From NCBI GenBank assembly GCA_963422465.1, contig OY730169.1, forward strand, positions 2,852,001-2,916,000: 64,000 nt of DNA. Direction: 5' to 3'. The notes below the pieces were generated by a model. That model ran no database searches. It saw nothing but the letters and a program-made list of their open reading frames with translations, and was not told the origin of the DNA. Positions 26,801 to 37,582 of the stretch are shown piece by piece. This stretch comes from Lichina pygmaea (Eukaryota > Ascomycota > Lichinomycetes > Lichinales > Lichinaceae). Position 1 is the stretch's first letter. Every line of letters begins with the position of its first letter. The position numbers and the translations under genes are program-made.

Positions 26801-29460
26801 GGAGCTGGTGACCTTGAGCCATCTGTCCGCAGACTGGCCTGATTGAGCGCTTTGCTCAACGCTTTCAAGAGATCAACAAAGGCTTCGTTGGGAAGCTCGT
26901 CGGTACTCTCCAGCAACCTGGAACCAGCAGCCTCTATTGCTGACAGTTCCGCTTGAAATTCGGAGGACTGGGCCGCACTTCCGCTTGAGTTCTGAGCATC
27001 GGAGCTCTGATTAGAACCAGGAGTTGATCGTGCGGTGGTGGGCTTGAGTGACAATTGAATGAGAAATCTGGCTTGCTGCCAGGCCTCAATTATGATCGAC
27101 CACGCGTGATCGAGTATAGGGGCAAGCGCGATACCGACGTTGAGTAGTCCCCTTAAACAAAGCAAATTGCGTATGCTCAATGAAGGCGGTGTAGCTGGTG
27201 AAGGGCTCTCGCGGAGATCGTCCGTGCTCAAGTTGGACAAGTTTCTGACGTGCCGGAGAGGTGAGAAGAAGCTGTGGCTGTCGGCCGATGACGGGCCCTC
27301 TTTCGGCCCAGGCGTAGTCGGCGTTGAGGGATGAGATGAAGATATGTGATATTGAGGTACAGCAGCCTTGCTCAGTGTGGTAAGGAAGGCATCTCGAGGC
27401 GTCTTTAGCCTGACCAAGCCGGAAACGTGAGTCAACTTTTGAAAGCTGCGCACCAGCGACCGGAAAAATGTATGATCCAAGGTAGCGTAGAGAAAGGTTG
27501 AGCAAGCGGCGAGCGCAGCTGGCCAGCAATCTTCAATCATCGCAACCGCGGTCTCTATGTCCGGGTATTGCGAGCTTTGTCTGAGTGTCAAAGGGTTAAT
27601 AGGAGCAGATGTCTCGTATGTGGGGAGTGTTGCTCTTGAATCGCGTCCGTTTTTCACGGCCGACGACTGCGTGTCTGTAGGAGGTCTGCCCGAGGCACCA
27701 TTTTCGGAGACCGTCAGCTTCCTGGACTTTCTCTGGTGTCTACGAGCGCCGGCCACGGTCAAAGGTAATATGAACTTGGCCAAGCCATCGGCAAAATCAC
27801 CGATACACATCAACACAAGGCTGTAGATGTAGGCATCAGGCAGGGTGGGTGGATCGGACTTGTCGAGCTGATCCATGCAGGCCACCCGAATCGAGCTCGA
27901 CTGGACGCTGATTCCTTGGGCCTCAGCGCTCCGAAGATTAACCGCGCCAGTGATTATGCCACCAACACCGCCGGCTTCCATAGCGAACTGCTCGCTCAAT
28001 TGGTCTTTGGAGCCCGGTTGCTCTCCGGCGACGCTGGAATGTTGACCGAGCCCAATCACATCCGGGCGTTCGGCCGCTAAGCGGGCCTGCTTGGCCAGGT
28101 TGTTGCGTACGACGTCGATAGTGCCCTCCTGACGATCGTAACCGGAATAGAGCTCCCGAAGCAGCCCAAAGTCTGCGTAAATTGCTCGCCACGCTTCGAG
28201 CGCAAGCGCGCGTCGCCACATGGAGAGCGAATCGTTCTCGAGCAGTCGTGTAAGAGCGTCCAGCACCTCGCCGCAAGAAGATGTAAGGTTGGCATTGCGG
28301 CTTCTCAAGATAAGGGAAAATACCCGCACAGCTCGAACCGATGGCGGGAAGTCTGAGCGCTCTACCAGTATCTTGGTGATCAGTGGCATCACGTGGCGGT
28401 GAAGAATATCAACTTGCTCGGGGTGTGAGTCGAAGATGCTATGATGATTCCTAAGCACAGCTTCGATCAACTCCAACCCTGTTATTTGCGGAATCGACTT
28501 CAACCGGAGATATTGCGGCTTATGTCCCCTTGTGAGAAGGCAGATGTCTTCGAAGATCTGGTAGTCCCCATTGTCAATCTGGCTATCCTCCGCGATTCAG
28601 TACGAGCGGAGCACACCTTGTATACGTCTAAGGCGGCAGAACGCACTTGGACTTCGCCACTGGGAGTCTGAATCTTTTCTTCCACGAATCCGTCCGATGA
28701 TGCATCTAGAGCGTCTTAGCCCAACCTCCAAAAGGACCAATACTCGAACCAACCATCCTCGGCAGTGATCTTCTCATACATAGCCACCACAAGCTGCTGC
28801 AATGCCGCTGCTGCGGTGCCGTGGACCACTCCCGATCTACTCGCTTGAAGCTCGGAGGCGATCAACAACATCTTGCCGATAGCCTCGCCTCCTAGGTAGT
28901 CGGTGTAGTTCTGCAGCATGGGCGGCAGGGCCTGCAAGACCTTCAATTGGACTTCAACGTCTACGGATAGAACTATGCTTCAGCAATTCAACCCTCCGAA
29001 GAAATACGTAATGGGCCACGGACTCTGTGAGATGGCCTCAGTGAAGGCACCCAAGACATCGGTCAGCCTCTCCGTCGACAGGCCTTGAGACGTCACTAGT
29101 CTTTGCAGACAGGATACAGCGACCACGGCGAACTTCGCATTGCGACTGGCACATGCCAGCATGAAGGGTCTGATAAAGCTTGGTCGACGTTGCAGGTCTC
29201 CTCTCTATCAGCTCGCGCTTTCGACGACCGCTCGGCGGCAGATTGTAATAGCATACCACTGGCGAGCTGGGCCTCCGAAGTAGCTGGAAGAGCTTTAAGG
29301 TCTCCCAACGACTGTTCAGCAGCCTAGCCAGGTAAACAATCAGCAGACCTCTAGGCTTTCCAGGAGACGAGGGTCAACACACAATGCGCAAGTCGACATT
29401 CTTCCGTCTCGAATCCTGGATCAGTGTGCTGAGCTGGGTTGCCAGAAATGAGGCTGTCAT
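23847..29460 (-). CDS. MON2: Mon2, Sec7-related trans-Golgi/endosome trafficking protein
   Basis: This large peripheral membrane protein works with the Dopey protein and flippase Neo1 in endosome-Golgi traffic. The predicted product is about 1,700 residues over roughly ten exons, with one very long exon at 26026-28557. The N-terminal armadillo-like part includes FIRPFMLACASRNAK and CLQRLV. The next blocks are LKVLQALPPMLQNYTDY and IFEDICLLTRGHKPQYLRLK, followed by LELIEAVLRNHHSIF. The C-terminus contains IFRVFDGYGDQLSQ and, across the 24114-24198 intron, ADQPLRGRMPQP, a strong family hallmark. Introns I could place exactly include 29324-29382, 29201-29256, 28706-28753, 28558-28616, 25977-26025, 25710-25762 and 24114-24198. 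One junction near 28965-29045 is unresolved. The long exon holds an Ser/Pro-rich disordered insert near 26760-27060. Confidence 0.9.
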
Positions 29461-29868
29461 CGTGAGCGGGCATGTATTGTAGGAGCAGCTTTCTGCGTTA
29501 CAGCTGTCGTTGTAGCATACGGTATGTTACGTTCCAGGTACGTAGTGCATACCGTACCGTACTGTAAGAGACTGAAGTCAGGACTTTTGCTTACCGTACC
29601 ACGTGACTACCTGTCCGCATCGCCTTGGCCCTCCTCCTGCTCCCTACAACTTAGGCGCTGCGAGCGCTACTTAAATTCTATCGTCAGGCTCGCTCTGCGG
29701 CCTGCCCCACCACGCCCACCAGTGCAAGGCTACACGGCCTCGAGGGAGTTGAATCGCCATCTCCCATTTTCAACGCCTCTATCCGTCGTCACAACGCAGC
29801 CTCGATCTGCAAGCTCTTTGCAGTGCTCTAGCCCCAAGAAAAGGTGCAGAACCGTCTTTCCAGGCACA
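29461..29868. promoter_or_regulatory. Divergent promoter MON2 / MMS2
   Basis: About 410 bp lie between divergent start codons. A CACGTG E-box lies at 29600-29605. Several GTACCGTAC-like copies occur at 29519-29600. Confidence 0.5.
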
Positions 29869-30544
29869 ATGGCCGCCAAAGTTCCCAGGAACTTCCGTCT
29901 GCTAGAGGAGCTGGAGAAGGGAGAGAAGGGTCTCGGCGCTGGTTTGCCCTGTCCATTGCTGTTTCAGCCACCTCAATCTGGAAAATGCAATAGCTAATCG
30001 ACTGTGGTGTTAGAGGCTTGCTCGTATGGCTTGGCCGATGGCGATGACCTCATGATGTCCAACTGGAACGGCACAATCATAGGGCCTCCTCATGTGAGCG
30101 GCGGGAAGCGTACAGCACAGTATATGTCGGCTGATACTATGCCCGCAACAGAGCGTGCATGAGAATCGCATCTACAGCGTGAATATCCACTGTGGGGATG
30201 ATTACCCGGACAAGCCGCCCACGGTACAGTTCGCGTCCAAGGTCAACCTCCCCTGCGTGGATCAGCGCAATGGGAAGGTAAACATTCTTCTCTCACCTGG
30301 TACACCATTCTCAGTTAGCCATGCTCATACGCATCAGGTTGACCCATCCAAGCTTCCGTGCACGGCTCAGTGGAGGCGCGAGTATACTATGGAGACAATT
30401 CTGATTGAGCTCAGGAGGCAAGATCACATCATCTCTACTGCAGAAACGAATGGCCAGAAGCAGTGCTGACAGTGCACGTTCAGATATATGGCTTTGCCTC
30501 AGCACCGAAAGCTGCCGCAACCCGCCGAGGGAACACGATACTGA
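29869..30544 (+). CDS. MMS2: Ubiquitin-conjugating enzyme variant Mms2/Uev1
   Basis: This is the inactive E2 partner of Ubc13. The pair builds Lys63-linked ubiquitin chains in error-free DNA damage tolerance. Five exons (29869-29941, 30014-30093, 30152-30277, 30338-30417, 30484-30544) join in phase to give 139 residues, close to yeast Mms2 (137). Landmarks are PRNFRLLEELEKGEKG, CSYGLADGDD, NWNGTIIGPPH, ENRIYS, CGDDYPDKPP, VNLPCVD, the ETILIELRR helix and a terminal KLPQPAEG. No catalytic cysteine is present at the E2 active-site position, as expected of a UEV. The last intron (30418-30483) begins GCAAGA rather than GT, after AG. This non-canonical donor is the only one that restores the conserved C-terminus. 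Confidence 0.95.
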
Positions 30545-31126
30545 CAACCGCTGAAAGTGACGATGGCGCAGAGTTTAAGAGAGCGACTCCCTTGGCACAT
30601 GAGGGAGCTGAGAGCACCAAATATTTCTCAAGGCAGAAACACCGTTACGATTATATGCCCACGATGTGTCTTTCAGACGATAATTTACAAAGCAGTCGAG
30701 GTCGGCAAGATTCTCAAGCACGAGGAAAGATCCATAAGTTAAGCGTCAGGACAGCATATGATTGTGTACCTTTGAAGACAGGCTCCTTTTGATTGTCTAG
30801 ATGTTGCTCACTAAAATTTGAGTGATTTCTAATTCTACATCAGCAGCGACCAGTAGTAACGGGAGCCATAACAAGGTGACGAATGTCTATTTGACAGCCA
30901 CGGCAGCTCCTCAGTTCATCGCGAAACTCACGAGGCATACTAAAGCCTCTAAGAGCCTCCCATCTTCAAATTCCGCAGGGGTTTATGCTCGGGTTGGCTG
31001 AGAATCACGTGCACTGCTCAGCCCTACGTTTACGTACCGTACAGTACCGTGACGCTAGCGTTGGTGACCCTAAAATGATTACCGGTACGTACGTATGTAC
31101 GTAGCACGCCTGGATGCCCAACCTGG
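30545..31126. promoter_or_regulatory. MMS2 3' flank and LYR-gene promoter
   Basis: About 580 bp. CACGTG lies at 31006-31011. GTACCGTACAGTACCGT and GTACGTACGTATGTACGTA runs at 31034-31102 end just before the predicted start codon of the next gene. No coding potential is supported. Confidence 0.45.
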
Positions 31127-32407
31127 ATGAAAAACATTGGCCTACCCAAGCGGTCAGCAGCGCACCGGTTCGCAGGTAAGTGGCATCTGTGCCAGACTTC
31201 TTGCCTACTGCTGGAGCATCAGGAGCTGATTTACTCCACTTACGAGCTAAGCAGCTTGTGCACTCTATCGTGCGCTTTTTCGGTTTTCGAGTCGCGTGCC
31301 GATTGAAGCCGAACGAAGGATTGCGCTGAAACAGTTCGTTCGCAAGTCGTTCCGCCGCAACAAGGATGTCGACAGCGTCCGGCTCTTGAGTCAAGGCTTC
31401 AACGCTGGCTACGAGGTACGCTGCTCGACAATCTCTTGGTTGGACCTTTTGTCTCCAGTCATCGTGAATAACTGGCTTAGGCTCACGACCTCTTGCGCGC
31501 CTCAGTCGCCGGTGATAAGGCCAGTACAACGCGTATACTAGGTCTGCTTGGAGCGCTTTCTCCGGGGAAAAGGTCAACCGACCGTCAGACTCGGTCTCCG
31601 ACGGTCTCCCCTCAGACCTGCAAGGATACAAATGAGGCCCAGCACTGCCCCAAGGCACTTGCTGCTAGCGGGCGGTCCGTCTTGGTTCGACCTTACCTAA
31701 AAGTCTCCGGTCGCCGGCATGTTCCCCGACTTGGTTGTGCAAATGGACTGCCGTTTCTGCGGGTCAAGAAGCCACAGCCGCCCCAGCTTGGCAGGATATT
31801 CAAGTACAAGATATTGCGGAAAGCGAGGTGGTTCGAGAAGCTGAAGAAGCTAGACTCCGAGCTTGTAAGAGCGGATCTTGAAGACAAATGGGATTGCCTG
31901 GTGGCGAGCGTGGAGAACGACAGATCCGAGCCCCATCCTCCAACGGCCGAGACATTTTATGGTTGGAAACGGCCGCCACGAGAACCGTCATGGAGAGAGG
32001 CGATAGAAGGGTCGATGTCATGGCTCAAGCGGCGGAAAGCGAGCGATGACCAAGGGAGGATGAAACTAGCCAAGAAGATGACCGAGATCATCTGGAAGGA
32101 GCAAGCTTTGGCCGACAAGGAAGAGATAGAGAGGAAGAAGGCGAAGAGTAAAGAACGATGGAGAAGATGGCGGCAGAGACGGGAGCAGCAGAAGACCACA
32201 GAGAACGATGCTAGGGAAGCAATCCAAGCCGAGACTGCGTCCGAAGAGTACGGTCAAAGCGAGCAGACGTCGCCGTCCGATCAGCATCCTGCTAATGGAC
32301 AATGTTCTGCCTACCTCGGAGAGGAATCTCAAAGACGAAGCACCGACGGGGGACGCGGATACTGGATATCTTTGCCGAGGAGAGACCCCCCTATACCCCA
32401 CCAATAG
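31127..32407 (+). CDS. LYR-motif (complex 1 LYR) protein with long C-terminal extension
   Basis: LYR proteins are small mitochondrial adaptors that bind acyl-ACP and help assemble respiratory or Fe-S complexes. Three exons (31127-31175, 31255-31415, 31481-32407) join in phase to give 378 residues. The motif ALYRALFRFSSRVP starts exon 2 and is followed by a basic helix KQFVRKSFRRNKDV and VRLLSQGFNAGYEAHDLLR, the pattern of the LYR helical bundle. The remaining ~290 residues are unusual for the family: a basic conserved-looking patch GRIFKYKILRKARWFEKLKK, then a coiled coil of Lys/Arg/Glu (IERKKAKSKERWRRWRQRR) and a polar tail. The basic N-terminus suits mitochondrial import. Which complex it serves is unknown. 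Exon 1 is inferred from an AG/GTAAGT donor and phase. Confidence 0.68.
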
Positions 32408-32953
32408 ATCTTTGATACCAGTTTACATCATCATCATCATCAAGCCGAAACGAAGCTTTTCTTCCTCGCCATGCCCCCTGGTCTAGACCGCCTCTCCACA
32501 GCGGCAACCTATTGTGCCTGTTATAAAGAACCTTGACTAGAACGTAACGTCTTCGGATTTCATACACACCGGTACAACGGGACTCTGTCGTAGCACGACG
32601 GGCTGGATGTTTCGAGACCCTTGTCCTCGTTCGGACCGACGCTTGTCGTCGCTTGTGTGGGATACAATGCTCCGTGCCCAAGCGGAGTAGCTCTAGATGA
32701 GAGCTTTGGGCGGTGCGTAGGCCGGTACACATACCTTCAAGCCGACAACCGCACATCTACGTGAAGAGCCCCTGGTAAAACTGATCCTACTCTGCCACGC
32801 CTGATTCTCGTCGAAGGGACATCACGAAAGCTTGCAGGACTTTTGCAGATGGCTCGCGTGGGATGCTCGCGGGTGGACCATGGTACAGTAAGAGGCTCTC
32901 AGAAACGTTTGCATATATGTTCTGGATTTTAGTATCTCGTCTGCGTTCCTGAC
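32408..32953. other. Convergent intergenic region
   Basis: About 545 bp between two gene 3' ends. A short (CAT)n run lies just after the LYR-gene stop codon. I see no gene or strong element. Confidence 0.5.
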
Positions 32954-34195
32954 TTAGATGCCGCTCATCGTTTCGTCCCTATCGTCGTCTTCCTCATCGT
33001 CTTTGTCGCTAGCGCCAGTATCAACCTCATCTTGCCACTCTTCCTCTTCTTGCGCCGCGTCGCCTTCGTCGTCCTGGGTGCCGACCACTTCTCGCAGCTC
33101 TTGCACCAGCTCCAGTGCATGGTCCCCGAGCCGCTCATCCTCGTACTGTAACAGCTTGTACAGCTTGAGGGTGTTTTCCAGCCAGTCTCGACTTGACCTC
33201 CACAGCGCCTTCCAGTGTGCGGTCTCGTCTGCTGCTAGCTCATTCCGCCCCTGCGTCGTCGCCTCCCTCGCTTTCCGGCCTATCAGATAGAGTGTCCATC
33301 CGCCGAGATACCATGCTTCCACGCTCTGGTCATCATCGGCGATCAGTCTTTCGAGGACCTTGAGGGCATCTTCATTCATCTCCGTCTCCAGAAGGAGCCG
33401 CGCCAGACTGATCCTCGTCGGGAAGTCAGGCACCTTGGGGTCTTCTGGAGGCAAGTCTTTCCATACATTCATGCCCTTCTCCAATGCGGCCCTGGCATCA
33501 TCGATTCTTGTTTGAGATATACGTATCGACGCCAACGTTTGCAGGGACTCTGGCGAGTTGGGACACGCTGTTAATGCCTCGCCGATGACCATCTCGCACT
33601 TGCTCTCGGCCTCGTCTTCCCAGGAGAGATCAGTCATGTATACTTCAGCTACTCCACAGAGCGCTTTGGCGAGTTTGTCTTTTCTGTCCTCAATTGACTG
33701 GGTATCTGGTCTTGGGATGCGGCTCTCAAGGTCGTGAATCTGTTTCCGTAGGGCTTGAATGCCCCGCTCGTACCAGCCCAAGCTAGCTCTTCCGCCCTCT
33801 TCGCAGAGCTGTGCGAGCCACAGAAACTTCTCGGCCCCACCGCCGGCATCTTCTGATATCAGACCGTCTGGATCAACCTCAGAGGCATGTAGAAAGTAGT
33901 TTCGAGCTTCGTCGACATCGCCAAGAGCCACATAAGACTCGCCGAGCAGAGCGAGGGCGGGCAACGAGGCTAGCGGTCCAGAGCCAGATCGTTGAACTGC
34001 GGCTAGGGCGCGCTCTCCCAAAGCGGCCGCTTCGTCCGGCTGTGATGTCTGTAACAGTGCGGTGGCTCGTTCCAGCAATGCTTCCGGAGTCATGACTGGC
34101 TTAGCTGTTGAGTGATCAGAAGCATTAGCTGGCACAGTTGAACGATGCAAGACAGATTTGTCTTTTCTCCTTGCAGCTCTTCCTGTCTTTCCCAT
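32954..34195 (-). CDS. ACL4: Acl4, assembly chaperone of ribosomal protein Rpl4
   Basis: This is a dedicated chaperone that captures newly made uL4 (Rpl4) and carries it to pre-60S particles in the nucleus. It is a single uninterrupted exon of 413 residues, near the yeast length (387). TPR-type helical repeats are visible, for example LLERATALLQTSQPDEAAAL and ALLGESYVALGDVDEARNYF. Later family blocks are AEVYMTDLSWEDEAESKCE, SPESLQTLASIRISQ, RISLARLLLE and EAWYLGGWTLYL. The C-terminus is strongly acidic, ending in Asp/Glu runs, as in Acl4. The N-terminus is basic (KTGRAARRKDK), possibly a nuclear signal. The start is the first ATG. It is divergent from TRL1, so two RNA/ribosome genes share a 270-bp promoter. 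Confidence 0.92.
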   Translation of the reverse strand: MGKTGRAARRKDKSVLHRSTVPANASDHSTAKPVMTPEALLERATALLQTSQPDEAAALGERALAAVQRSGSGPLASLPALALLGESYVALGDVDEARNYFLHASEVDPDGLISEDAGGGAEKFLWLAQLCEEGGRASLGWYERGIQALRKQIHDLESRIPRPDTQSIEDRKDKLAKALCGVAEVYMTDLSWEDEAESKCEMVIGEALTACPNSPESLQTLASIRISQTRIDDARAALEKGMNVWKDLPPEDPKVPDFPTRISLARLLLETEMNEDALKVLERLIADDDQSVEAWYLGGWTLYLIGRKAREATTQGRNELAADETAHWKALWRSSRDWLENTLKLYKLLQYEDERLGDHALELVQELREVVGTQDDEGDAAQEEEEWQDEVDTGASDKDDEEDDDRDETMSGI

Positions 34196-34464
34196 GATTG
34201 GTGCTGTCTAGAAATAATCTGATGTGGGGTCGATGTTGACGGTCCATGTTCCCCAAGACGGGTACGAACGTAGAAGTTCTTATCATATGTCAGTCACGTG
34301 ATACGACATCGTTCGAGACGGAGAAGGAGCAACTACCGGTAATTGAAGCAGGGATGACTCAAATCCCTTGGAGTTGTTCGAAAGCCCCAACACAATTCTT
34401 CCGCTCCTCACTCATCACTCTCCCTTGGTTACGCCTCAAGAGTAGACCATTGACTGGAAAAGCC
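34196..34464. promoter_or_regulatory. Divergent promoter ACL4 / TRL1 with TCACGTGA palindrome
   Basis: About 270 bp. An 8-bp palindromic E-box TCACGTGA lies at 34294-34301. The frame upstream of the TRL1 ATG stays open back to 34246, so a longer N-terminus cannot be ruled out on frame alone. Confidence 0.55.
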
Positions 34465-36915
34465 ATGGCTCAGCGAAGTGCTCCATACTCCCCGCAAGAC
34501 GTGCAAGAGATTGCGCAGCTAGTCGGCAGCCTTGAGACGCATAGCAAGAAACCAAAGGATGGCAAGAAGTCTTTCAGCTGCCGGAAGACCACATTTCCAC
34601 TACCTATTTTCAATGGAGGCACCGTGGACTCCTGGAAAATGCAAGATTGGGATTACAAGAGAGACGATCTCCCTACTTACGCACGAGGGCTCTTCACGTA
34701 TCGAAATACAAAGGGCAAGCCGGAGATTGTCGTACGAGGGTACGACAAGTTCTTCAACGTTGGCGAAGTCAGCCGCACGGGGTGGGAGGACGTCAAGAAG
34801 CATACCAGGGGCCCTTACGAGCTGAGCGTCAAAGAAAACGGGTGCATCATTTTCATCTCTGGACTGGACGACGACTCCTTGTTGGTGTGCAGCAAGCACT
34901 CGACCGGGGCTCGGGAAGGTACAGACGTCAGCCATGCGGCGACGGGCGAGAAGTGGGTCGATGCACAGCTAGCGGCAAAGGGAAAGACCCGTGCAGAGCT
35001 GGCCAAAGAGCTTCGGCGGAGGAACGCCACGGCTGTAGCGGAGCTGTGTGACGACAGCTTCGAAGAGCATATCCTGGCCTACGGGAAGGATCAGGCAGGT
35101 CTGTATCTACACGGCATCAACCTCAATCTGCCCGGTTTCGCGACCTACCCTGGCCACCTCCTCCATCAGTTTGCGGAGGAGTGGGGTTTCCGGAAGACGG
35201 AATATCTCCTCAAAGACGATATCGAAGAGGTTCGGACGTTCCTCGAGCAAGTTGGCGAGACGGGCGCGTGGAATGGAAGAGACGTCGAAGGGTTCGTCGT
35301 CCGCTGTCAGAGCAACTACGAGCGAGGTAACGAGTGGTTGGACTGGTTTTTCAAGTACAAGTACGAGGAGCCGTACCTGCTGTACCGACAGTGGCGAGAG
35401 GTGACCAAAGCCTTGATCTCGGGGAAGCCGCCGAGGTTCAAAAAGCACAAGGAAATCACCGAGGAGTATCTGCAGTATGCTCGACGGCAGTTGGTCCAGA
35501 ACCCGAAGCTCGGCACAGCCTTCCAACACAACCATGGTATCATCGCCATGAGGGACGGGTTTCTCAGAGAAAAGGGCCTGAAGGGAGCCGACATAATCCA
35601 GGAGACGTATCATGAGAAAGACGGTCGAGCTGACGTCACAAGAGACATCGTTCTGGTGCCGGTGGGGACCCTGGGCTGCGGTAAGACCACGGTGGCCCTT
35701 GCGCTATGTAAGCTGTTCAGGTGGGGCCACGTGCAGAATGACAACATCCAGGTGAAGAAGGGCAGGCCACAGCGCTTCGCCGAGCAGATCTCTGCCGCGC
35801 TGCAAGCTCATCCTGTCGTCATCGCGGACCGGAACAACCATCAGAGACGGGAACGGAAGCAGATCGTCGACGATGTCGGCCGAGTAGTGCGTTCGGCGCG
35901 CTTCGTCGCCCTGAACTACGTCCACGAGAAAGAGGGCGTTCTGAGACGCGAGTACGAAAAGAAGATTCGAGAAGTGACGAGGGATCGAGTGCTCAGTCGC
36001 GGCGACAACCATCAGACGATTCAAGCTGGCAGCAAGCCGCAGGGCGAGATTATCGCCATCATGGATGGCTTCTTGAAGCGCTTCGAGCCGGTGGACCAAA
36101 GCAACCAACCAGACGACAGCTTTGACAGCGTGATCGACCTCGACATCACGGCGTCGTCACGGGAGAACGTCGAGACGGCCGTGGCCAAGTTGCACGAGTA
36201 CTATCCGAAGCTGTTCGGCGACATGCCGGCGGCAGACGAGCTCGACGCTGCAGTCGACGACGCGCTCAGCGGGTACCGGCCGAACATCAAGCACGACCTC
36301 GGCCAGTCCAAGGACAAGGCCAGGAAGCACACGAGCAAAGGAGGGCCGGCCAAGAAAGAGGCCGCGGTCGAGTTCTTCTGCGTCGACGTGCCAGCCACGC
36401 AGGTGACGGACGCCGTGAGAACGGCCTTCTCGTCGCAGCCAGCGACGGTGGCGCAGTTCTACAGGCGCCTCGAGAACGGTCGCCGCATCCAGCCGACGTT
36501 CCACGTCACGCTCATCCACCGCGCCGCAGCATCGGCACACGCGGACGTCTGGCAGCGATACGCGACCGTGCACGAGGAGGCCCTAGCCAAGGCGGCCAGA
36601 GACGGCGACGCGGCACCGGCCGACATGTCTCCCGGCCAGGGACGGGTCCAGCTCGAGCGGATCATCTGGGACGAGCGAGTCATGTGCATCGTGGTGCGGC
36701 TGCTGGATGCCGAAGAGACGGGCTTCAACACGACCAACCAAGTCGCCCACATCACCGTCGGCACGGCCAGCCCACACATCAAACCGAAGGAGAGCAACGA
36801 CCTGCTCACGAGGTGGCTTGTCAAAGGAAGCAAGGGCGCCAATGGGATCAGCGAGCTGGGCTTCGAGAAGAAGGCTGTTCTCCATGGGACGGTCAAGGCG
36901 GTGCTGCAACGTTAG
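34465..36915 (+). CDS. TRL1: Fungal tripartite tRNA ligase Trl1
   Basis: This enzyme joins tRNA halves after intron removal and ligates HAC1-type mRNA in the unfolded protein response. It is a single exon of 816 residues from the chosen ATG; yeast Trl1 has 827. Three activities appear in the expected order. The adenylyltransferase/ligase domain has its nucleotidyl-lysine motif KENG at residue 123, with CRKTTFPLPIF upstream and EGFVVR downstream. The polynucleotide kinase has a P-loop GTLGCGKTT at 401-409. The cyclic phosphodiesterase 2H domain has HVTL at residue 680 and HITV at residue 762. All key residues are present, so I expect an active enzyme. An in-frame extension to 34246 exists, but the shorter start gives the better family fit. 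No intron is visible. Confidence 0.95.
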   Translation: MAQRSAPYSPQDVQEIAQLVGSLETHSKKPKDGKKSFSCRKTTFPLPIFNGGTVDSWKMQDWDYKRDDLPTYARGLFTYRNTKGKPEIVVRGYDKFFNVGEVSRTGWEDVKKHTRGPYELSVKENGCIIFISGLDDDSLLVCSKHSTGAREGTDVSHAATGEKWVDAQLAAKGKTRAELAKELRRRNATAVAELCDDSFEEHILAYGKDQAGLYLHGINLNLPGFATYPGHLLHQFAEEWGFRKTEYLLKDDIEEVRTFLEQVGETGAWNGRDVEGFVVRCQSNYERGNEWLDWFFKYKYEEPYLLYRQWREVTKALISGKPPRFKKHKEITEEYLQYARRQLVQNPKLGTAFQHNHGIIAMRDGFLREKGLKGADIIQETYHEKDGRADVTRDIVLVPVGTLGCGKTTVALALCKLFRWGHVQNDNIQVKKGRPQRFAEQISAALQAHPVVIADRNNHQRRERKQIVDDVGRVVRSARFVALNYVHEKEGVLRREYEKKIREVTRDRVLSRGDNHQTIQAGSKPQGEIIAIMDGFLKRFEPVDQSNQPDDSFDSVIDLDITASSRENVETAVAKLHEYYPKLFGDMPAADELDAAVDDALSGYRPNIKHDLGQSKDKARKHTSKGGPAKKEAAVEFFCVDVPATQVTDAVRTAFSSQPATVAQFYRRLENGRRIQPTFHVTLIHRAAASAHADVWQRYATVHEEALAKAARDGDAAPADMSPGQGRVQLERIIWDERVMCIVVRLLDAEETGFNTTNQVAHITVGTASPHIKPKESNDLLTRWLVKGSKGANGISELGFEKKAVLHGTVKAVLQR

Positions 36916-37351
36916 GGTGGTGTATAGCCTAGCGTCAGTGATCGATGTATGTGTACGGGGGTTGATGGTCGATGCAGCTTCTGCTACTCAATAATTGAGC
37001 CGGGCTACTCAAGGCACGAGCTGTAGCTACTCAAGAGCGGAGCCATCACCACTCAAGAAGAGAGCCCATCTCGACACCTGCACGTGCACGTAATCGCATC
37101 AGGGGAACCGGCCAAGCCAAGTAGACTCTTTAGCAGATGCAGACCAAGACCATCCGTCCGAGAGACGGATCAATCGACCGACCGATCGATCGACAGGTGG
37201 TGACTACAATAGACACTGGCAGGGGATGTCAAATCCGATCAACAGCGACCGACCGACCGACCGACTGACAACAACATGCCCGGCCAAAAAGTCTGCATGC
37301 ACGCATAGCAGGTAGTATGATAATTTCTGCAGCACTCGGGACAATCATAGG

Positions 37352-37396
<45 letters not shown>
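37352..37396. repeat. (CA)n(GA)n compound microsatellite
   Basis: About ten CA dinucleotides pass directly into about twelve GA dinucleotides. Confidence 0.9.
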
Positions 37397-37400
<4 letters not shown>

Positions 37401-37545
37401 GTGAATTATATCCAACAACCCAAAAAAATCAGTCTTTTTTGCTCTGTGACCAAGAAGAGTGAGAAGAGTGGGTGATTGATGATACAGTTCATCGATCATC
37501 GGTGGAAGCTGTTGTTGGAATCTTTTGCTCTTTGGATTTTTAAAG

Positions 37546-37582
37546 GAAAAAGAAAAAGAAAAAGAAAAAGAAAAAGAAAAAG
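37546..37582. repeat. (GAAAAA)n hexanucleotide repeat
   Basis: Six near-perfect copies of GAAAAA lie in tandem. Confidence 0.9.

Noticed and set aside
34246-34464. N-terminal extension of TRL1
   Set aside because: The extra 73 residues lie over the promoter E-box and lack resemblance to the ligase N-terminus; the ATG at 34465 gives the expected length.
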